Below, piece by piece: positions 9,952 to 22,163 of a stretch of DNA of 64,000 nucleotides. This stretch comes from Runella sp. MFBS21. Lineage in GTDB: Bacteria; Bacteroidota; Bacteroidia; Cytophagales; Spirosomataceae. Made by a program: the position numbers and the translations under genes. The stretch spans positions 19,206-83,205 of the forward strand of contig NZ_JARNTW010000027.1 in assembly GCF_029433105.1 (NCBI RefSeq), given 5' to 3'. A model generated the notes under the pieces. It had not been told where the DNA came from. It made no database searches and saw only the letters and a program-made list of their open reading frames with translations. The number at the start of each line of letters is the position of its first letter. Position 1 is the stretch's first letter.

Positions 9952-9976
9952 TTTATTTGGACTTTGTCTAAATAAA
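9952..9976. promoter_or_regulatory. Candidate Fur/DtxR-like operator between divergent iron-uptake operons
   Basis: An inverted repeat with 11-nt arms TTTATTTGGAC and GTCTAAATAAA separated by TTT; only one pair mismatches. It sits in the 108-nt gap between the divergent receptor operon and the small-membrane/PepSY operon, where one repressor could control both. Identity of the regulator is inferred. Confidence 0.55.
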
Positions 9977-10001
9977 ATTAATATTTGTAAAAATTTTTCT
10001 C

Positions 10002-10301
10002 ATGATTGCTCTATATCTATCTTTTATTGGCACTTTATTGTACTATACCAAGTCAAAATATTCGACAGCTAGCATACGTTCGTATTTCCCGGCTTTTCCT
10101 ACTTGGGTGGGTGGTGCCATTTTATTAATAGCAGTAGGACTAAATTACCGACAATGGGGCGCTCCCAACGGGCTCCTTATCTCATCAGTCATGCTTCCCT
10201 TTGTTTGTAGTATTGTACCCTTAGTAGCTCATTTACCGAGGCGCATCTCCATTGCCCTTATTATATTATTTCACGTTTGTTTCATCATATCTCTATTTTG
10301 A
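10002..10301 (+). CDS. Small membrane protein, DUF3325-like
   Basis: A 99-residue protein with three predicted membrane helices (residues about 1-18, 35-53, 58-75) and a fourth at the C-terminus. Size, topology and position immediately before a DUF3649-like protein and a PepSY protein match the DUF3325 small proteins that accompany PepSY ferrisiderophore-reductase genes in Proteobacteria. Its stop codon is followed one base later by the next start, so the genes are translationally coupled. Sequence evidence alone is weak because short membrane proteins diverge quickly; the call rests on order and topology. Confidence 0.6.
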   Translation: MIALYLSFIGTLLYYTKSKYSTASIRSYFPAFPTWVGGAILLIAVGLNYRQWGAPNGLLISSVMLPFVCSIVPLVAHLPRRISIALIILFHVCFIISLF

Positions 10302-10302
10302 T

Positions 10303-10584
10303 ATGCCTGCAAAAAAAGAGTACTTATCATCCTCACCCCAAAAAGCATTAAAAGTATCAGCTGCTATTTTGGGCGGCTATTTCGTTTCAGCGAGTTTTCA
10401 TTTGATGCTTGCTTCTATCACAGGGCATAAAGAAATCATTATGCTTACTTCCACCTTTAGTTTGTTCTTGATGTGGGGAATTGTGATGATTGCTACCTTT
10501 TTAGCTCACAATGGATGGAAAATATGGGGGCTATATCTAGGGCTAACGTTTTTGTTCCTTCTCCTCACTTATCTTACCAAATAA
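10303..10584 (+). CDS. Small membrane protein, DUF3649-like (iron uptake associated)
   Basis: A 93-residue protein starting MPAKKEYLSSSPQKAL, one base after the preceding stop; a frame starting at 10252 would overlap the upstream gene and is less likely. Three hydrophobic helices include ALKVSAAILGGYFVSASFHL and STFSLFLMWGIVMIATFLA. The segment Ala-Leu-Lys-x-x-Ala-Ala-Ile-x-Gly-Gly-Tyr resembles DUF3649 proteins of siderophore reductase operons. It lies between a DUF3325-like gene and a PepSY gene, with one base between its stop and the next start. A role as a subunit of an inner-membrane iron-reduction complex is inferred. Confidence 0.62.
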   Translation: MPAKKEYLSSSPQKALKVSAAILGGYFVSASFHLMLASITGHKEIIMLTSTFSLFLMWGIVMIATFLAHNGWKIWGLYLGLTFLFLLLTYLTK

Positions 10585-10585
10585 T

Positions 10586-12181
10586 ATGAAACTTAAAGGT
10601 CTAGGCACGCGTGCCTACAACATCCTATTTCATACTCATACAGTTTCTGGAATAGTAATTAGCGTAGCGCTATACATTATTTTTTTTGCGGGAGCCTTTA
10701 CCCTTTTTAGAGATGAGTTTTATCAGTGGGAAAATCCGCAAGCACGGATAAAAGCCCCCGAAAACATCAATCTTGAGAAAACATTAGAAATACTCGGCAA
10801 AAAGATTCCTAATATAGACTGGAACGACGATTTGAGATTGACAATGCCTTCGTCAGAGGCTCCTCATATCAACGTATTTGGACACCTACAACACAAAAAA
10901 GGAGAAGCCGAACAGCATTTTGAAGCACGTATTCATCCCTTCAATTTTGAGGTTCAAGAAGGAGAAATAAGTACCATAGGCGAGACCCTTTATCGGCTTC
11001 ATTTTTTGGATCAAATCCCTTTACTTGGAAGATACATTGCCGGATTTGTGTCTTTATTTTTTTTGTTTGCTAGTCTTACTGGAATACTCATTCATTGGCG
11101 CAATATCTTGACTAAATTTTGGGGAATATCCTTCAAAAACAGCCTAAAACAAATATGGACTAATTCGCATACGGTTTTAGGATTGCTAGGTTTACCTTTT
11201 CAAATGATGTATGCCGTCACGGGAGCGTTTTATATGCTTTTGATCCTGATTCTTTTACCAGCCGTAATGGTATTTTATAAGGGCGATACCCAAAAAGTAT
11301 ATGCCTTGGTACAGCCAGGTCTTGATGTTAAATATGATGAAAAATCTCCTATCAGTGATAATACTCAAGCTGTGCTGAAGCTATATAAAAAAGCCAAAGA
11401 AACCTACCCAGACTTATCAGTATGGTATATTAGTTTTAAAAACCTCCAAAAAGCCGACGGTACCCTTACTATTTACTTCAAACACAAATCCCCCAATCAG
11501 TTTGATCTTTATGGCGCAGTTGGGTACCGACTCGCAAGCGGAGAACAATTGTACGAGATGATTCCGGGTAAAAACAAAAATTATGTGCAACAAGTAATCG
11601 GTGGCATAGGTCAACTGCACTTTGCCACTTTTGGAGGTATATTGGTCAAAGTTATTTATTTTTTTATGGCACTTTTGACGTGCTTTGTCATTATTAGTGG
11701 CGTATTACTTTGGAAAGAAGCACGAAAGAATAAAAATTATACCCTCCAACAGCAGCGTTTTCATCACAGAGTAACTTTGATTTATCTAGCTATTTGTCTA
11801 AGCTTATTTCCGGCTACTCCGGTGCTTTTTATGGCCGAACTCCTCATTCCTCAAAGCTCCACCCACGTTTTTTGGGTCAATACTACTTTTTTCGGCGTTT
11901 GGCTTGCGCTCTTCGGAATGGGTCTAGTAAGCCAATTAGAAAGTAAAATGACCCGCTTTTATTTATTAATAGGAGGCATACTTTCGTTGGGCATCCCCCT
12001 GACCAACGGCCTAATAACGGGAGATTGGGTATGGGTTTCCTTTTCTCAAAAACAATACTATGTATTTGCGACCGACATAGTATGGCTCATGATAGGTGTA
12101 TTTGCTTGTTTTATTGGGGTTTCTATTTCCTCTAAAAAGCAACACCATCCCTCAAAAACAAAATCCTTGCAAACTACCTGA
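10586..12181 (+). CDS. PepSY-associated TM protein, XusC/FpvG-like ferrisiderophore reductase
   Basis: A 531-residue inner-membrane protein. Helix 1 with its flanking His residues (NILFHTHTVSGIVISVALYI) is the PepSY_TM start, followed by a periplasmic PepSY region (residues about 50-140). A helix pair with GILIHWRNILTKFWG and NSHTVLGLLGLPFQ comes next, then a second periplasmic region with QVIGGIGQLHFATFGG, and several C-terminal helices. Regularly placed His residues in the helices could bind haem, as in the PepSY reductases FpvG and PiuB. The family reduces or releases iron from siderophores in the periplasm. It ends the plus-strand operon; a hairpin terminator follows at 12210. Confidence 0.82.
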   Translation: MKLKGLGTRAYNILFHTHTVSGIVISVALYIIFFAGAFTLFRDEFYQWENPQARIKAPENINLEKTLEILGKKIPNIDWNDDLRLTMPSSEAPHINVFGHLQHKKGEAEQHFEARIHPFNFEVQEGEISTIGETLYRLHFLDQIPLLGRYIAGFVSLFFLFASLTGILIHWRNILTKFWGISFKNSLKQIWTNSHTVLGLLGLPFQMMYAVTGAFYMLLILILLPAVMVFYKGDTQKVYALVQPGLDVKYDEKSPISDNTQAVLKLYKKAKETYPDLSVWYISFKNLQKADGTLTIYFKHKSPNQFDLYGAVGYRLASGEQLYEMIPGKNKNYVQQVIGGIGQLHFATFGGILVKVIYFFMALLTCFVIISGVLLWKEARKNKNYTLQQQRFHHRVTLIYLAICLSLFPATPVLFMAELLIPQSSTHVFWVNTTFFGVWLALFGMGLVSQLESKMTRFYLLIGGILSLGIPLTNGLITGDWVWVSFSQKQYYVFATDIVWLMIGVFACFIGVSISSKKQHHPSKTKSLQTT

Positions 12182-12209
12182 TGGGTTTGTTTGTTGTATT
12201 TTATAACAC

Positions 12210-12244
12210 TACAAAGGCCAGGCATAGATTGCCCGGCCTTTGTA
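12210..12244. terminator. Hairpin terminator between convergent PepSY and GH51 genes
   Basis: Arms TACAAAGGCC and GGCCTTTGTA form a 10-bp stem extended by GGCA/TGCC across one-base bulges, with a 5-nt loop. It lies 28 nt after the PepSY stop and upstream of the minus-strand GH51 stop at 12301, so it could serve both directions. Confidence 0.65.
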
Positions 12245-12300
12245 GCGTATTTGTGTACGATATATTTATCAAATGCTTCTAACCATAGAGCGCCCTATTC

Positions 12301-13839
12301 TCATTTTATCACTTTCAATACCACCACCGAATAGGCAGGAATTGTCAACTTTAGCACACCTTTTTCGAGTTTTGCGCCCGAAAAGTCTTTGATACTTACT
12401 TTATTGGGTTGTTCAAAAGTATTGTGATCACTGATTTTGGAAGAAGCCAAAATTTGCCCCGATACTTTTGAAAAGTCTTCGCCCCGTAAATTGATAGTCA
12501 CCTCGTGCACTTTGGTATAGTCGATATTGGTCAACGAAATATTTACCGCATTTTGGGCGTCTTTGGAAGCCGATACCGAAACCGCAGTTAGTTTTTTACC
12601 ATTAAATTCATAGGAAGGGGCTTCGATGTCAATCGGAATCAACTTTGCGTCTTGATGTACATTGTACATTTTCATGACATGGTAGGTGGGAGTCAAAAGC
12701 ATTTTTTCTTCATTGGTCAGAATCACCGCTTGCAGTACATTCACAATCTGTGCAAGATTGGCACCTTTTACTCTATCCGCATGATTGTTGAAAATATTGA
12801 GGGTAAGACCTGCTATCATAGCATCGCGCATGGTATTTTGCTGGTACAAAAACCCTGGATTGGTTCCTTCTTCCACATTGTACCACCCCCCCCACTCATC
12901 TACAATCAAGGCTACTTTTTTGGCAGGGTCATACTTATCCATGATTGTACTGTGACCTTTGATAAACTCGTCCATTTTCCAAGCTTCGTCCATGGTCTTG
13001 AAATATTGAGCTTCACTAAAACCTACTGAGGGTCCTTTATCGCCCCAACTCAACACCGAATAATGGTGCAGCGCCACTCCCTGCATCATGTTATGAGGAA
13101 TGTTTTTCATCAACGTTTCGGTCCAGTCATATTGGCCGTCGCTCGCACCCGAAGCTATTTTGTAAAGTTTGGCATCTTTATGATCTGACATAAACGTAGC
13201 ATATTGACGGTAGATATTTGAATAGTATTCAGCGGTCATATTGCCTCCACAGCCCCAAGCTTCATTGCCCACACCCCACAATTTCACATTCCAAGGCGTT
13301 TCGCGTCCATTTTTTTTCCTCAATTCTGACATAGGACTACCCGCAGGGTGATTGACATAGGTCACCCAATCGGCCAAATCTTTCACAGTACCGCTTCCTA
13401 CATTACCTGCCAAATAAGGCTCTGCTCCTATCCGCTCGCACATATCCAAAAAATCATGGGTTCCAAAACTATTATCTTCTGTCACGCCTCCCCACCAGAT
13501 ATTGACCATCTTGGGGCGATTAGCTTTGGGGCCGATACCATCTTTCCATTGATAGGCATCAGCAAAACAACCTCCAGGCCAACGTAAATTAGGGACTTTC
13601 AGGTCTCTAAGCGCCTGAATTACATCGTTACGAACACCCGCAGTATTGGGAATCTTGGTATTTCCTTCGCCTACGTACATCCCACCATAAATACATTTTC
13701 CCAAATGCTCCGCAAAGTGTCCATAAATATGCTTATTGATTTGAGTTTTAGCCAAATCAGTATTTAGCGTAACTTTTGTCTGAGCCAAAACTGCCAAGGC
13801 TCCACAAACGAGCATAATTGATAAAAATCCTTTTTTCAC
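12301..13839 (-). CDS. GH51 alpha-L-arabinofuranosidase (short form)
   Basis: A 512-residue secreted enzyme (signal peptide to about ALAQ20) that removes alpha-L-arabinofuranosyl side groups from arabinoxylan or arabinan. The GH51 landmarks are clear: IYGHFAEHLGKCIYGG, LRWPGGCFADAYQWKDGIG, the acid/base Glu193 in GVGNEAWGCGG and the nucleophile Glu315 in LIVDEWGGWY. A C-terminal beta-sandwich follows (residues about 400-510). It is the final gene of the minus-strand PUL, separated from GH10 by a terminator, and a candidate operator lies about 40 nt upstream of its start. It may therefore be transcribed separately. Family and activity are confident. Confidence 0.95.
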   Translation of the reverse strand: MKKGFLSIMLVCGALAVLAQTKVTLNTDLAKTQINKHIYGHFAEHLGKCIYGGMYVGEGNTKIPNTAGVRNDVIQALRDLKVPNLRWPGGCFADAYQWKDGIGPKANRPKMVNIWWGGVTEDNSFGTHDFLDMCERIGAEPYLAGNVGSGTVKDLADWVTYVNHPAGSPMSELRKKNGRETPWNVKLWGVGNEAWGCGGNMTAEYYSNIYRQYATFMSDHKDAKLYKIASGASDGQYDWTETLMKNIPHNMMQGVALHHYSVLSWGDKGPSVGFSEAQYFKTMDEAWKMDEFIKGHSTIMDKYDPAKKVALIVDEWGGWYNVEEGTNPGFLYQQNTMRDAMIAGLTLNIFNNHADRVKGANLAQIVNVLQAVILTNEEKMLLTPTYHVMKMYNVHQDAKLIPIDIEAPSYEFNGKKLTAVSVSASKDAQNAVNISLTNIDYTKVHEVTINLRGEDFSKVSGQILASSKISDHNTFEQPNKVSIKDFSGAKLEKGVLKLTIPAYSVVVLKVIK

Positions 13840-13877
13840 TGAATCAATGAGTTAGTTTAACAAAATCATTTCAAAAA

Positions 13878-13900
13878 CTTCGTGTCAAAACGACACATTT
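13878..13900. promoter_or_regulatory. Candidate PUL operator, degenerate copy, upstream of GH51
   Basis: One perfect half-site ACACATTT (13893-13900) is paired, across a 7-nt spacer, with a degenerate half CTTCGTGT. The layout matches the stronger sites upstream of SusC (46963) and GH95 (41328). Confidence 0.4.
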
Positions 13901-13907
13901 CGTACTA

Positions 13908-13933
13908 AAAAAAGAGGAGCGCCATACGCTCAC
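13908..13933 (-). terminator. Intrinsic terminator after GH10
   Basis: On the minus strand, GAGCG and CGCTC form a stem around a 5-nt loop. CTC and a run of seven T follow. It lies between the GH10 stop (13996) and the GH51 start (13839). Confidence 0.7.
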
Positions 13934-13995
13934 TCCAAAAATAACTTATCTATCTATTAATCCAATAAAATATCAGTAAAATTACAAATCCTTCC

Positions 13996-15096
13996 TCACT
14001 TTTTCAATCCTATTACCTTATAAAAAGCGGGTTTGGGCTGGTTGTTGCGGTCAAAAAGCAAGGGGTAATTCGTCCGTCCGCGAACGGGCCAGCCATTGAG
14101 CCAGCTATTCCCGTCATTGACACCCCAAAATGTAACGCGTGTAACTTTGTCTTTATGTTTCAAAAACAATTTAAAAAGAGCTTCATAATCGGCAGCTAAT
14201 TGCTGCTGTACTTCATCAGGCAATCCTGCTGTGTAAGGATTTAAAGTGGGATCACTACCCATCCGTTGATTGACGTCGGCACCTTGAAAATTGCGCGGCA
14301 ACACTTCAATGTCAAGCTCAGTAAACATTACCTTTAATCCCAGCGCAGCATATTGCATAATACTTTCTTCAATGTCTTTAAAAGGCACTTTGCCCACGTG
14401 CCAATGTCCCTGAATCCCCACGCCGTCGATGCGGGCACCAGAAGCCTGTACTTTTTTGATAAGTTCAATACAGCCGGCGCGCTTGGCAGGTTGCTCGTTG
14501 TTATAATCGTTGTAGTACAGTTCCACGTTGGGGGCAGCTTGTTGCGTGAGTCGGAAGGCTTCGGCGATGTACCCTTCACCGAGATAATCCAGAAAAACGG
14601 TTTTGCGCAACGTACCATCTTCATTCAAGGCTTCATTGACCACATCCCACGAAAAGATATTGTCCTTGTAGCGGCTTGCTACGGTTTTGATGTGGTCATT
14701 GAAAAATGTTTGAATCGAATCTTTGCTGCGAATGCCCCGAATGAACGACGGCAATTGACTATGCCAAATGAGCGTGTGACCGTTGATTTTGATGTTGTGT
14801 TTTTTACCAAACTCAACAAGTTTATCGGGTACAACAAAATCATAGGTATCCCATTTGGGATGAATCAGCGCCGATTTCATGACGTTTTCGGGCGTTGCCA
14901 TGTTAAACTGACTCACAATAAACGCAGTCATGGCAGGATCGCGCTCCTCAATTTGGCTATTGTTCAGTGCCGTCCCGATGCCAAAATCATTTTTAAAAGC
15001 ATCTTTCAAGGACGGAATAGATTGGGAAAACCCAGAGATTGCTCCCATTATCAGGATGGCCGTACTTACAGCCCTAATATTTCTCTTTGAAATCAT
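13996..15096 (-). CDS. GH10 endo-beta-1,4-xylanase
   Basis: A 366-residue secreted single-domain xylanase that cleaves the xylan backbone. The signal peptide ends around SGFSQS26. The GH10 fold is shown by TPENVMKSALIHP, NGHTLIWHSQLP, the acid/base Glu155 in WDVVNEALNEDG, YYNDYNNE, GIQGHWHV and the nucleophile Glu260 in FTELDIEV, with a final VTFWGVNDGNSW. Length is that of a bare catalytic domain, with no CBM. There is no lipobox, so it is periplasmic or secreted rather than anchored. It is the only clear backbone-cleaving xylanase in the locus and is the main reason for assigning the PUL to xylan. Confidence 0.96.
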   Translation of the reverse strand: MISKRNIRAVSTAILIMGAISGFSQSIPSLKDAFKNDFGIGTALNNSQIEERDPAMTAFIVSQFNMATPENVMKSALIHPKWDTYDFVVPDKLVEFGKKHNIKINGHTLIWHSQLPSFIRGIRSKDSIQTFFNDHIKTVASRYKDNIFSWDVVNEALNEDGTLRKTVFLDYLGEGYIAEAFRLTQQAAPNVELYYNDYNNEQPAKRAGCIELIKKVQASGARIDGVGIQGHWHVGKVPFKDIEESIMQYAALGLKVMFTELDIEVLPRNFQGADVNQRMGSDPTLNPYTAGLPDEVQQQLAADYEALFKLFLKHKDKVTRVTFWGVNDGNSWLNGWPVRGRTNYPLLFDRNNQPKPAFYKVIGLKK

Positions 15097-15126
15097 TGGA
15101 TTATTAGGTTAGTTATGAATAAAGAA

Positions 15127-15166
15127 GTACCATTTAATCACGGAAAAACAGGAAATTAAATGGTAC
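15127..15166. terminator. Inverted repeat with 12-bp stem downstream of a small secreted gene
   Basis: Arms GTACCATTTAAT (15127-15138) and ATTAAATGGTAC (15155-15166) are perfectly complementary around a 16-nt loop. It lies just past the stop of the minus-strand gene at 15174 and before GH10. The T run is weak, so it may attenuate or stabilise RNA rather than terminate. Confidence 0.45.
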
Positions 15167-15173
15167 CCTTTCT

Positions 15174-15509
15174 TTACTGCTTGGCAAGCTTCATCTCGCC
15201 GCGTTCGCTTTTTACTACCAGTTCTTTTTCAGAAACCAGTTCGCCAGTGTAGCTCATTTTACGGTCGTTGAATGAGATAGAGTACGAAATCTTTTTACCC
15301 TCTACTTTGCCTTCTTCAATTTGGGCTTCGCCAAATTGCGTTTTCCACGTGCCAGTCAATTTGTCGCCTTCTACTTTGAAGGTATAATTGACCTCAAACG
15401 TACCGTTAGGCGTTTCGCGACTGCCTTTCCAGTTGCCGTCAATAGGGTTTTGAGCCATAGCGACGAAGCTGGCAATCGATAAAATCAGAGAAAAGAATAA
15501 GGTTTTCAT
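15174..15509 (-). CDS. Small secreted protein, lipocalin-like fold, unknown role
   Basis: A 111-residue protein starting at MKTLFFSLILSIASFVAMAQ, an ideal signal peptide; the longer frame to 15590 adds an unlikely leader. The mature part is about 90 residues of regular beta-strands with NPIDGNWKGSRETPNGTFEV, VEGDKLTGTWKT and SFNDRKMSYTGEL. This pattern is common in small Bacteroidota proteins encoded beside glycoside hydrolases and predicted to form a half-barrel. It lies 81 nt after the arabinanase-like GH43 stop and 77 nt before GH10, probably in the same transcript. No catalytic residues can be proposed; a binding or accessory role is possible. Confidence 0.75.
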   Translation of the reverse strand: MKTLFFSLILSIASFVAMAQNPIDGNWKGSRETPNGTFEVNYTFKVEGDKLTGTWKTQFGEAQIEEGKVEGKKISYSISFNDRKMSYTGELVSEKELVVKSERGEMKLAKQ

Positions 15510-15590
15510 TGTAAAAAATTGGGGGTTTTTGAGTGAAACATTTATTAAAAAAACAGTTATAAATTTGCTTATCAGCTCTATAAAGCACAA

Positions 15591-17021
15591 TTAATGCGCC
15601 CTGAAATTCCATTTAGAATTATCACTATCAAAGTCAAATTCGGCAAGCATCGGTGTGCTATCTCCTGATGATACCAACGCCAGTTTTTTGCCCGAATTTG
15701 GCACGACCTTGGGCATTATTCTGTAGGTACCATCCGTTAGCTGGTCTATTCGCCATAATTGTTCTGGACTACCTGTAAAGACGGGGACAGTTATTACCTG
15801 AGCATCTGCGGTTGCGGATAATGCTCGTTCGGTACCTGCTAATACAATTTTGTAATATGGACCGCCTAAATAACCAGTAGAGTCAGGTGCATCGGTAATG
15901 GTCCATTTTTGGTGAGGGCGATACATGTAATCACCTATGCGCACATTAATGTTACCTGTTGGCCAATTTTTAATCACATCAGCTAATTCCTGAGCAGGCA
16001 CTGGTTTAATAGGCTCAGTATTGGCTTGGCTAAAGCCTCGCTGGGCAACAGCCATTCTGCTAAAATCTACGGCGAGTTCTAAACCATATCCTCTTCTAAC
16101 CGATTCTATTTCAAACGTTCCCTCTTTAAATTTTTCACCAGCTACTGGCCAGCCATCTTTCCAGACAATGGGAAGGATACCCAATACACTGCGACCACCC
16201 TGATCCAAATCTGCCTCGTAATGAATTGACATTTTTTCAACACCTTTTTCAAGAATTATTCGTCCAAAATGCCCAGGGCCTATGAGTCGCCCACGCGTAG
16301 CCACCACCATTTTGCCACCACCTTCCATCATGCTTCTACCTACATTATCAAAGTAAGGCCCGGTTACTTTTTTAGAACGGCCCACTACTACATTATACGT
16401 TGAGTTGGCACCATCGCAACAGCTCCCGTGGGTAGCAAGCAAATAATACCAGCCATCTCGATATATCAAATCAGCAGCCTCACAAACTATGGCTACATCT
16501 ACAGGTTTATTTCCATCTTTGAGTTTCCCTGTTTTTGGATCTAGCTCAATAATGCGAGTGAATCCATAATAGGTACCGTAGGCTAACCAGAGTCGGCCTG
16601 TGGTAGGGTCTAACATGATACCAGGGTCTATGGCATCGTTTTCTTCGTAACCATCTGAGGTAGCTACTATTACGGGTTCAGAATACTTAAAGTCGGGCGA
16701 TTTTGGATCAAGTGTCTTATTCCACATTGTATAGATAATACCTTTGTGCGAAGGGCTACCACCAGTTGCCCCATAAACCACCAGATAGCGATTACCAATT
16801 TTGATAGCATCGGGAGCAGCGCCCCCACCTGGCCTGACACCGCCTCCAAACCACGTCCAACCATCTTCTGATATTAACCCTCCGCCACCTGTTCCAAAGG
16901 TGTAGAATTTTCCGTCACATTCTACAATCGTTGAAGGGTCATGGATAAAAGGTTTGCCTACCTGAGCTAATACAGTAGTTGAAAGTAGTACTGATAAAAA
17001 AATAATTAGTTTACATTTCAT
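15591..17021 (-). CDS. GH43 arabinanase-like enzyme with C-terminal beta-trefoil-like domain
   Basis: A 476-residue secreted protein (signal to about VLAQ20). The five-bladed propeller shows the GH43 triad: base Asp28 in FIHDPSTI, pKa modulator Asp132 in NDAIDPGIML and acid Glu181 in VCEAADLIYRDG. The segment THGSCCDGANSTYNVVVGRS is typical of endo-1,5-alpha-arabinanase-like GH43 subfamilies. From about residue 350 to the end, QKWTITDAP, YYKIVLAGTERALSA and LWRIDQLTDGTYRIMPK resemble a ricin-type lectin/CBM13 beta-trefoil that would bind polysaccharide. It sits in the run of PUL genes; whether it cuts arabinan or arabinose side chains on xylan cannot be told. Confidence 0.85.
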   Translation of the reverse strand: MKCKLIIFLSVLLSTTVLAQVGKPFIHDPSTIVECDGKFYTFGTGGGGLISEDGWTWFGGGVRPGGGAAPDAIKIGNRYLVVYGATGGSPSHKGIIYTMWNKTLDPKSPDFKYSEPVIVATSDGYEENDAIDPGIMLDPTTGRLWLAYGTYYGFTRIIELDPKTGKLKDGNKPVDVAIVCEAADLIYRDGWYYLLATHGSCCDGANSTYNVVVGRSKKVTGPYFDNVGRSMMEGGGKMVVATRGRLIGPGHFGRIILEKGVEKMSIHYEADLDQGGRSVLGILPIVWKDGWPVAGEKFKEGTFEIESVRRGYGLELAVDFSRMAVAQRGFSQANTEPIKPVPAQELADVIKNWPTGNINVRIGDYMYRPHQKWTITDAPDSTGYLGGPYYKIVLAGTERALSATADAQVITVPVFTGSPEQLWRIDQLTDGTYRIMPKVVPNSGKKLALVSSGDSTPMLAEFDFDSDNSKWNFRAH

Positions 17022-17047
17022 TTCTGTGTTAATATTTTGATTAGATT

Positions 17048-17803
17048 TTAATCTTTGCTAATACTGATATTTTTGACAGGGTGGTCCCTTTGGTCAATAA
17101 AACGAAGGCAAAAATTAGCCATCCCTGGGCCATTAATTACTGCTCCCCGAATAATATTTCTCCCCTTTTTTAAGGTTAATAATGGTGAAGCCACATTGTC
17201 AACTATCATATCTCTGTCACCTGAAAGCATCAGTATTTCTTGACCATTGAGCCAAAACATCCCTCCCGAATTACATCCAGCAGTCATCCTTACATTCGGT
17301 ATTTCCTCTGAACAGTCAATGACGGTAACCAACCAAAAAAGTAAGCCATACTTCGGTTTGTTGATGTCATAGGAAAAATTGAACAAATTAAAATTAAAGG
17401 TTTTACTATCCAGAGCATACCAGTTGAGAGCCTGATTACCAACCTTTACCATTTCACCAGCCTTGGGTATCATTAAATAATCTTCCGAAAAATTATTGTT
17501 TTTGAACTCACTGCGTAAGTAATTGTCTGTGAAGATATTATTTCTTGCTATGTCTTTTTTGATTGGTTCTAACACCAACCACCTATGAATAAAACCATTA
17601 GCATAGGGAGCTATTTTAGTATTGGTAGCCAATTTAAAGTGCCTTGTTAATGTATGTGTAGTGTCACCTTTTATAGGTATTGGTGGCAGCGGTGCTCTTT
17701 GCTGACCAGGGGGCTGCGCTGTGGCTTGGTATATAAGAGTTTGTCCAGTAAGCAAAATGCCCAATGACAAAAGTGGAAATAATAATTTTTGTATTCTTTT
17801 CAT
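17048..17803 (-). CDS. Unknown secreted protein of the PUL
   Basis: A 251-residue protein I do not recognise as a named family. A signal peptide and short Pro/Gln-rich linker (residues 1-45, ATAQPPGQQRAPLPPIPI) are followed by a beta-rich domain. It contains GFIHRWLVLEPIKKD, then a late segment VRMTAGCNSGGMFWLNGQEI and LKKGRNIIRGAVINGPGMANFCLRF. This late pattern (Gly-rich turn, x-WLNGxEI, then Leu-Lys-x-Gly-x-Asn) is that of jelly-roll accessory domains in beta-galactosidases and large carbohydrate-active proteins. It starts 109 nt after the gap that follows the double CE1 gene and ends 26 nt before the GH43 start. A glycan-binding role is plausible but unproven. Confidence 0.7.
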   Translation of the reverse strand: MKRIQKLLFPLLSLGILLTGQTLIYQATAQPPGQQRAPLPPIPIKGDTTHTLTRHFKLATNTKIAPYANGFIHRWLVLEPIKKDIARNNIFTDNYLRSEFKNNNFSEDYLMIPKAGEMVKVGNQALNWYALDSKTFNFNLFNFSYDINKPKYGLLFWLVTVIDCSEEIPNVRMTAGCNSGGMFWLNGQEILMLSGDRDMIVDNVASPLLTLKKGRNIIRGAVINGPGMANFCLRFIDQRDHPVKNISISKD

Positions 17804-17920
17804 CGTTTGAGTTCTTTAAAAACAATCCGATCTTCACTTGTAATTATGTTTTGAAAATTCTTTCACTATTCATGATTTTGGACTAAATACTTTAACTCTT
17901 GAAATAGTTAGCCTATCTGG

Positions 17921-17976
17921 CTTCGACTTCGCACAGATACCAACAACCGAAAGTTGTTTCCTGCGCGAAGCCGAAG
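17921..17976. repeat. Nested hairpin element in the CE1-unknown gene gap
   Basis: Outer arms CTTCGACTTCGCACAG (17921-17936) and CTGCGCGAAGCCGAAG (17961-17976) pair at 14 of 16 positions. Inside them AACAAC and GTTGTT form a second 6-bp hairpin. It fills the otherwise empty 206-nt gap, is more G+C-rich than its surroundings and looks like a REP-type dispersed element. It could also attenuate the long transcript. Confidence 0.45.
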
Positions 17977-18009
17977 GGAACTTCTGCTCTAAATTCTTTA
18001 AACCCTATT

Positions 18010-22158
<4,149 letters not shown>

Positions 22159-22163
22159 TTAAT

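Noticed and set aside
14353..15090. Long antisense frame over GH10 and similar antisense frames over the CE1, GH51 and GH95 genes
   Set aside because: Each lies fully opposite a gene with intact catalytic motifs; they reflect third-position G+C bias and have no independent features.
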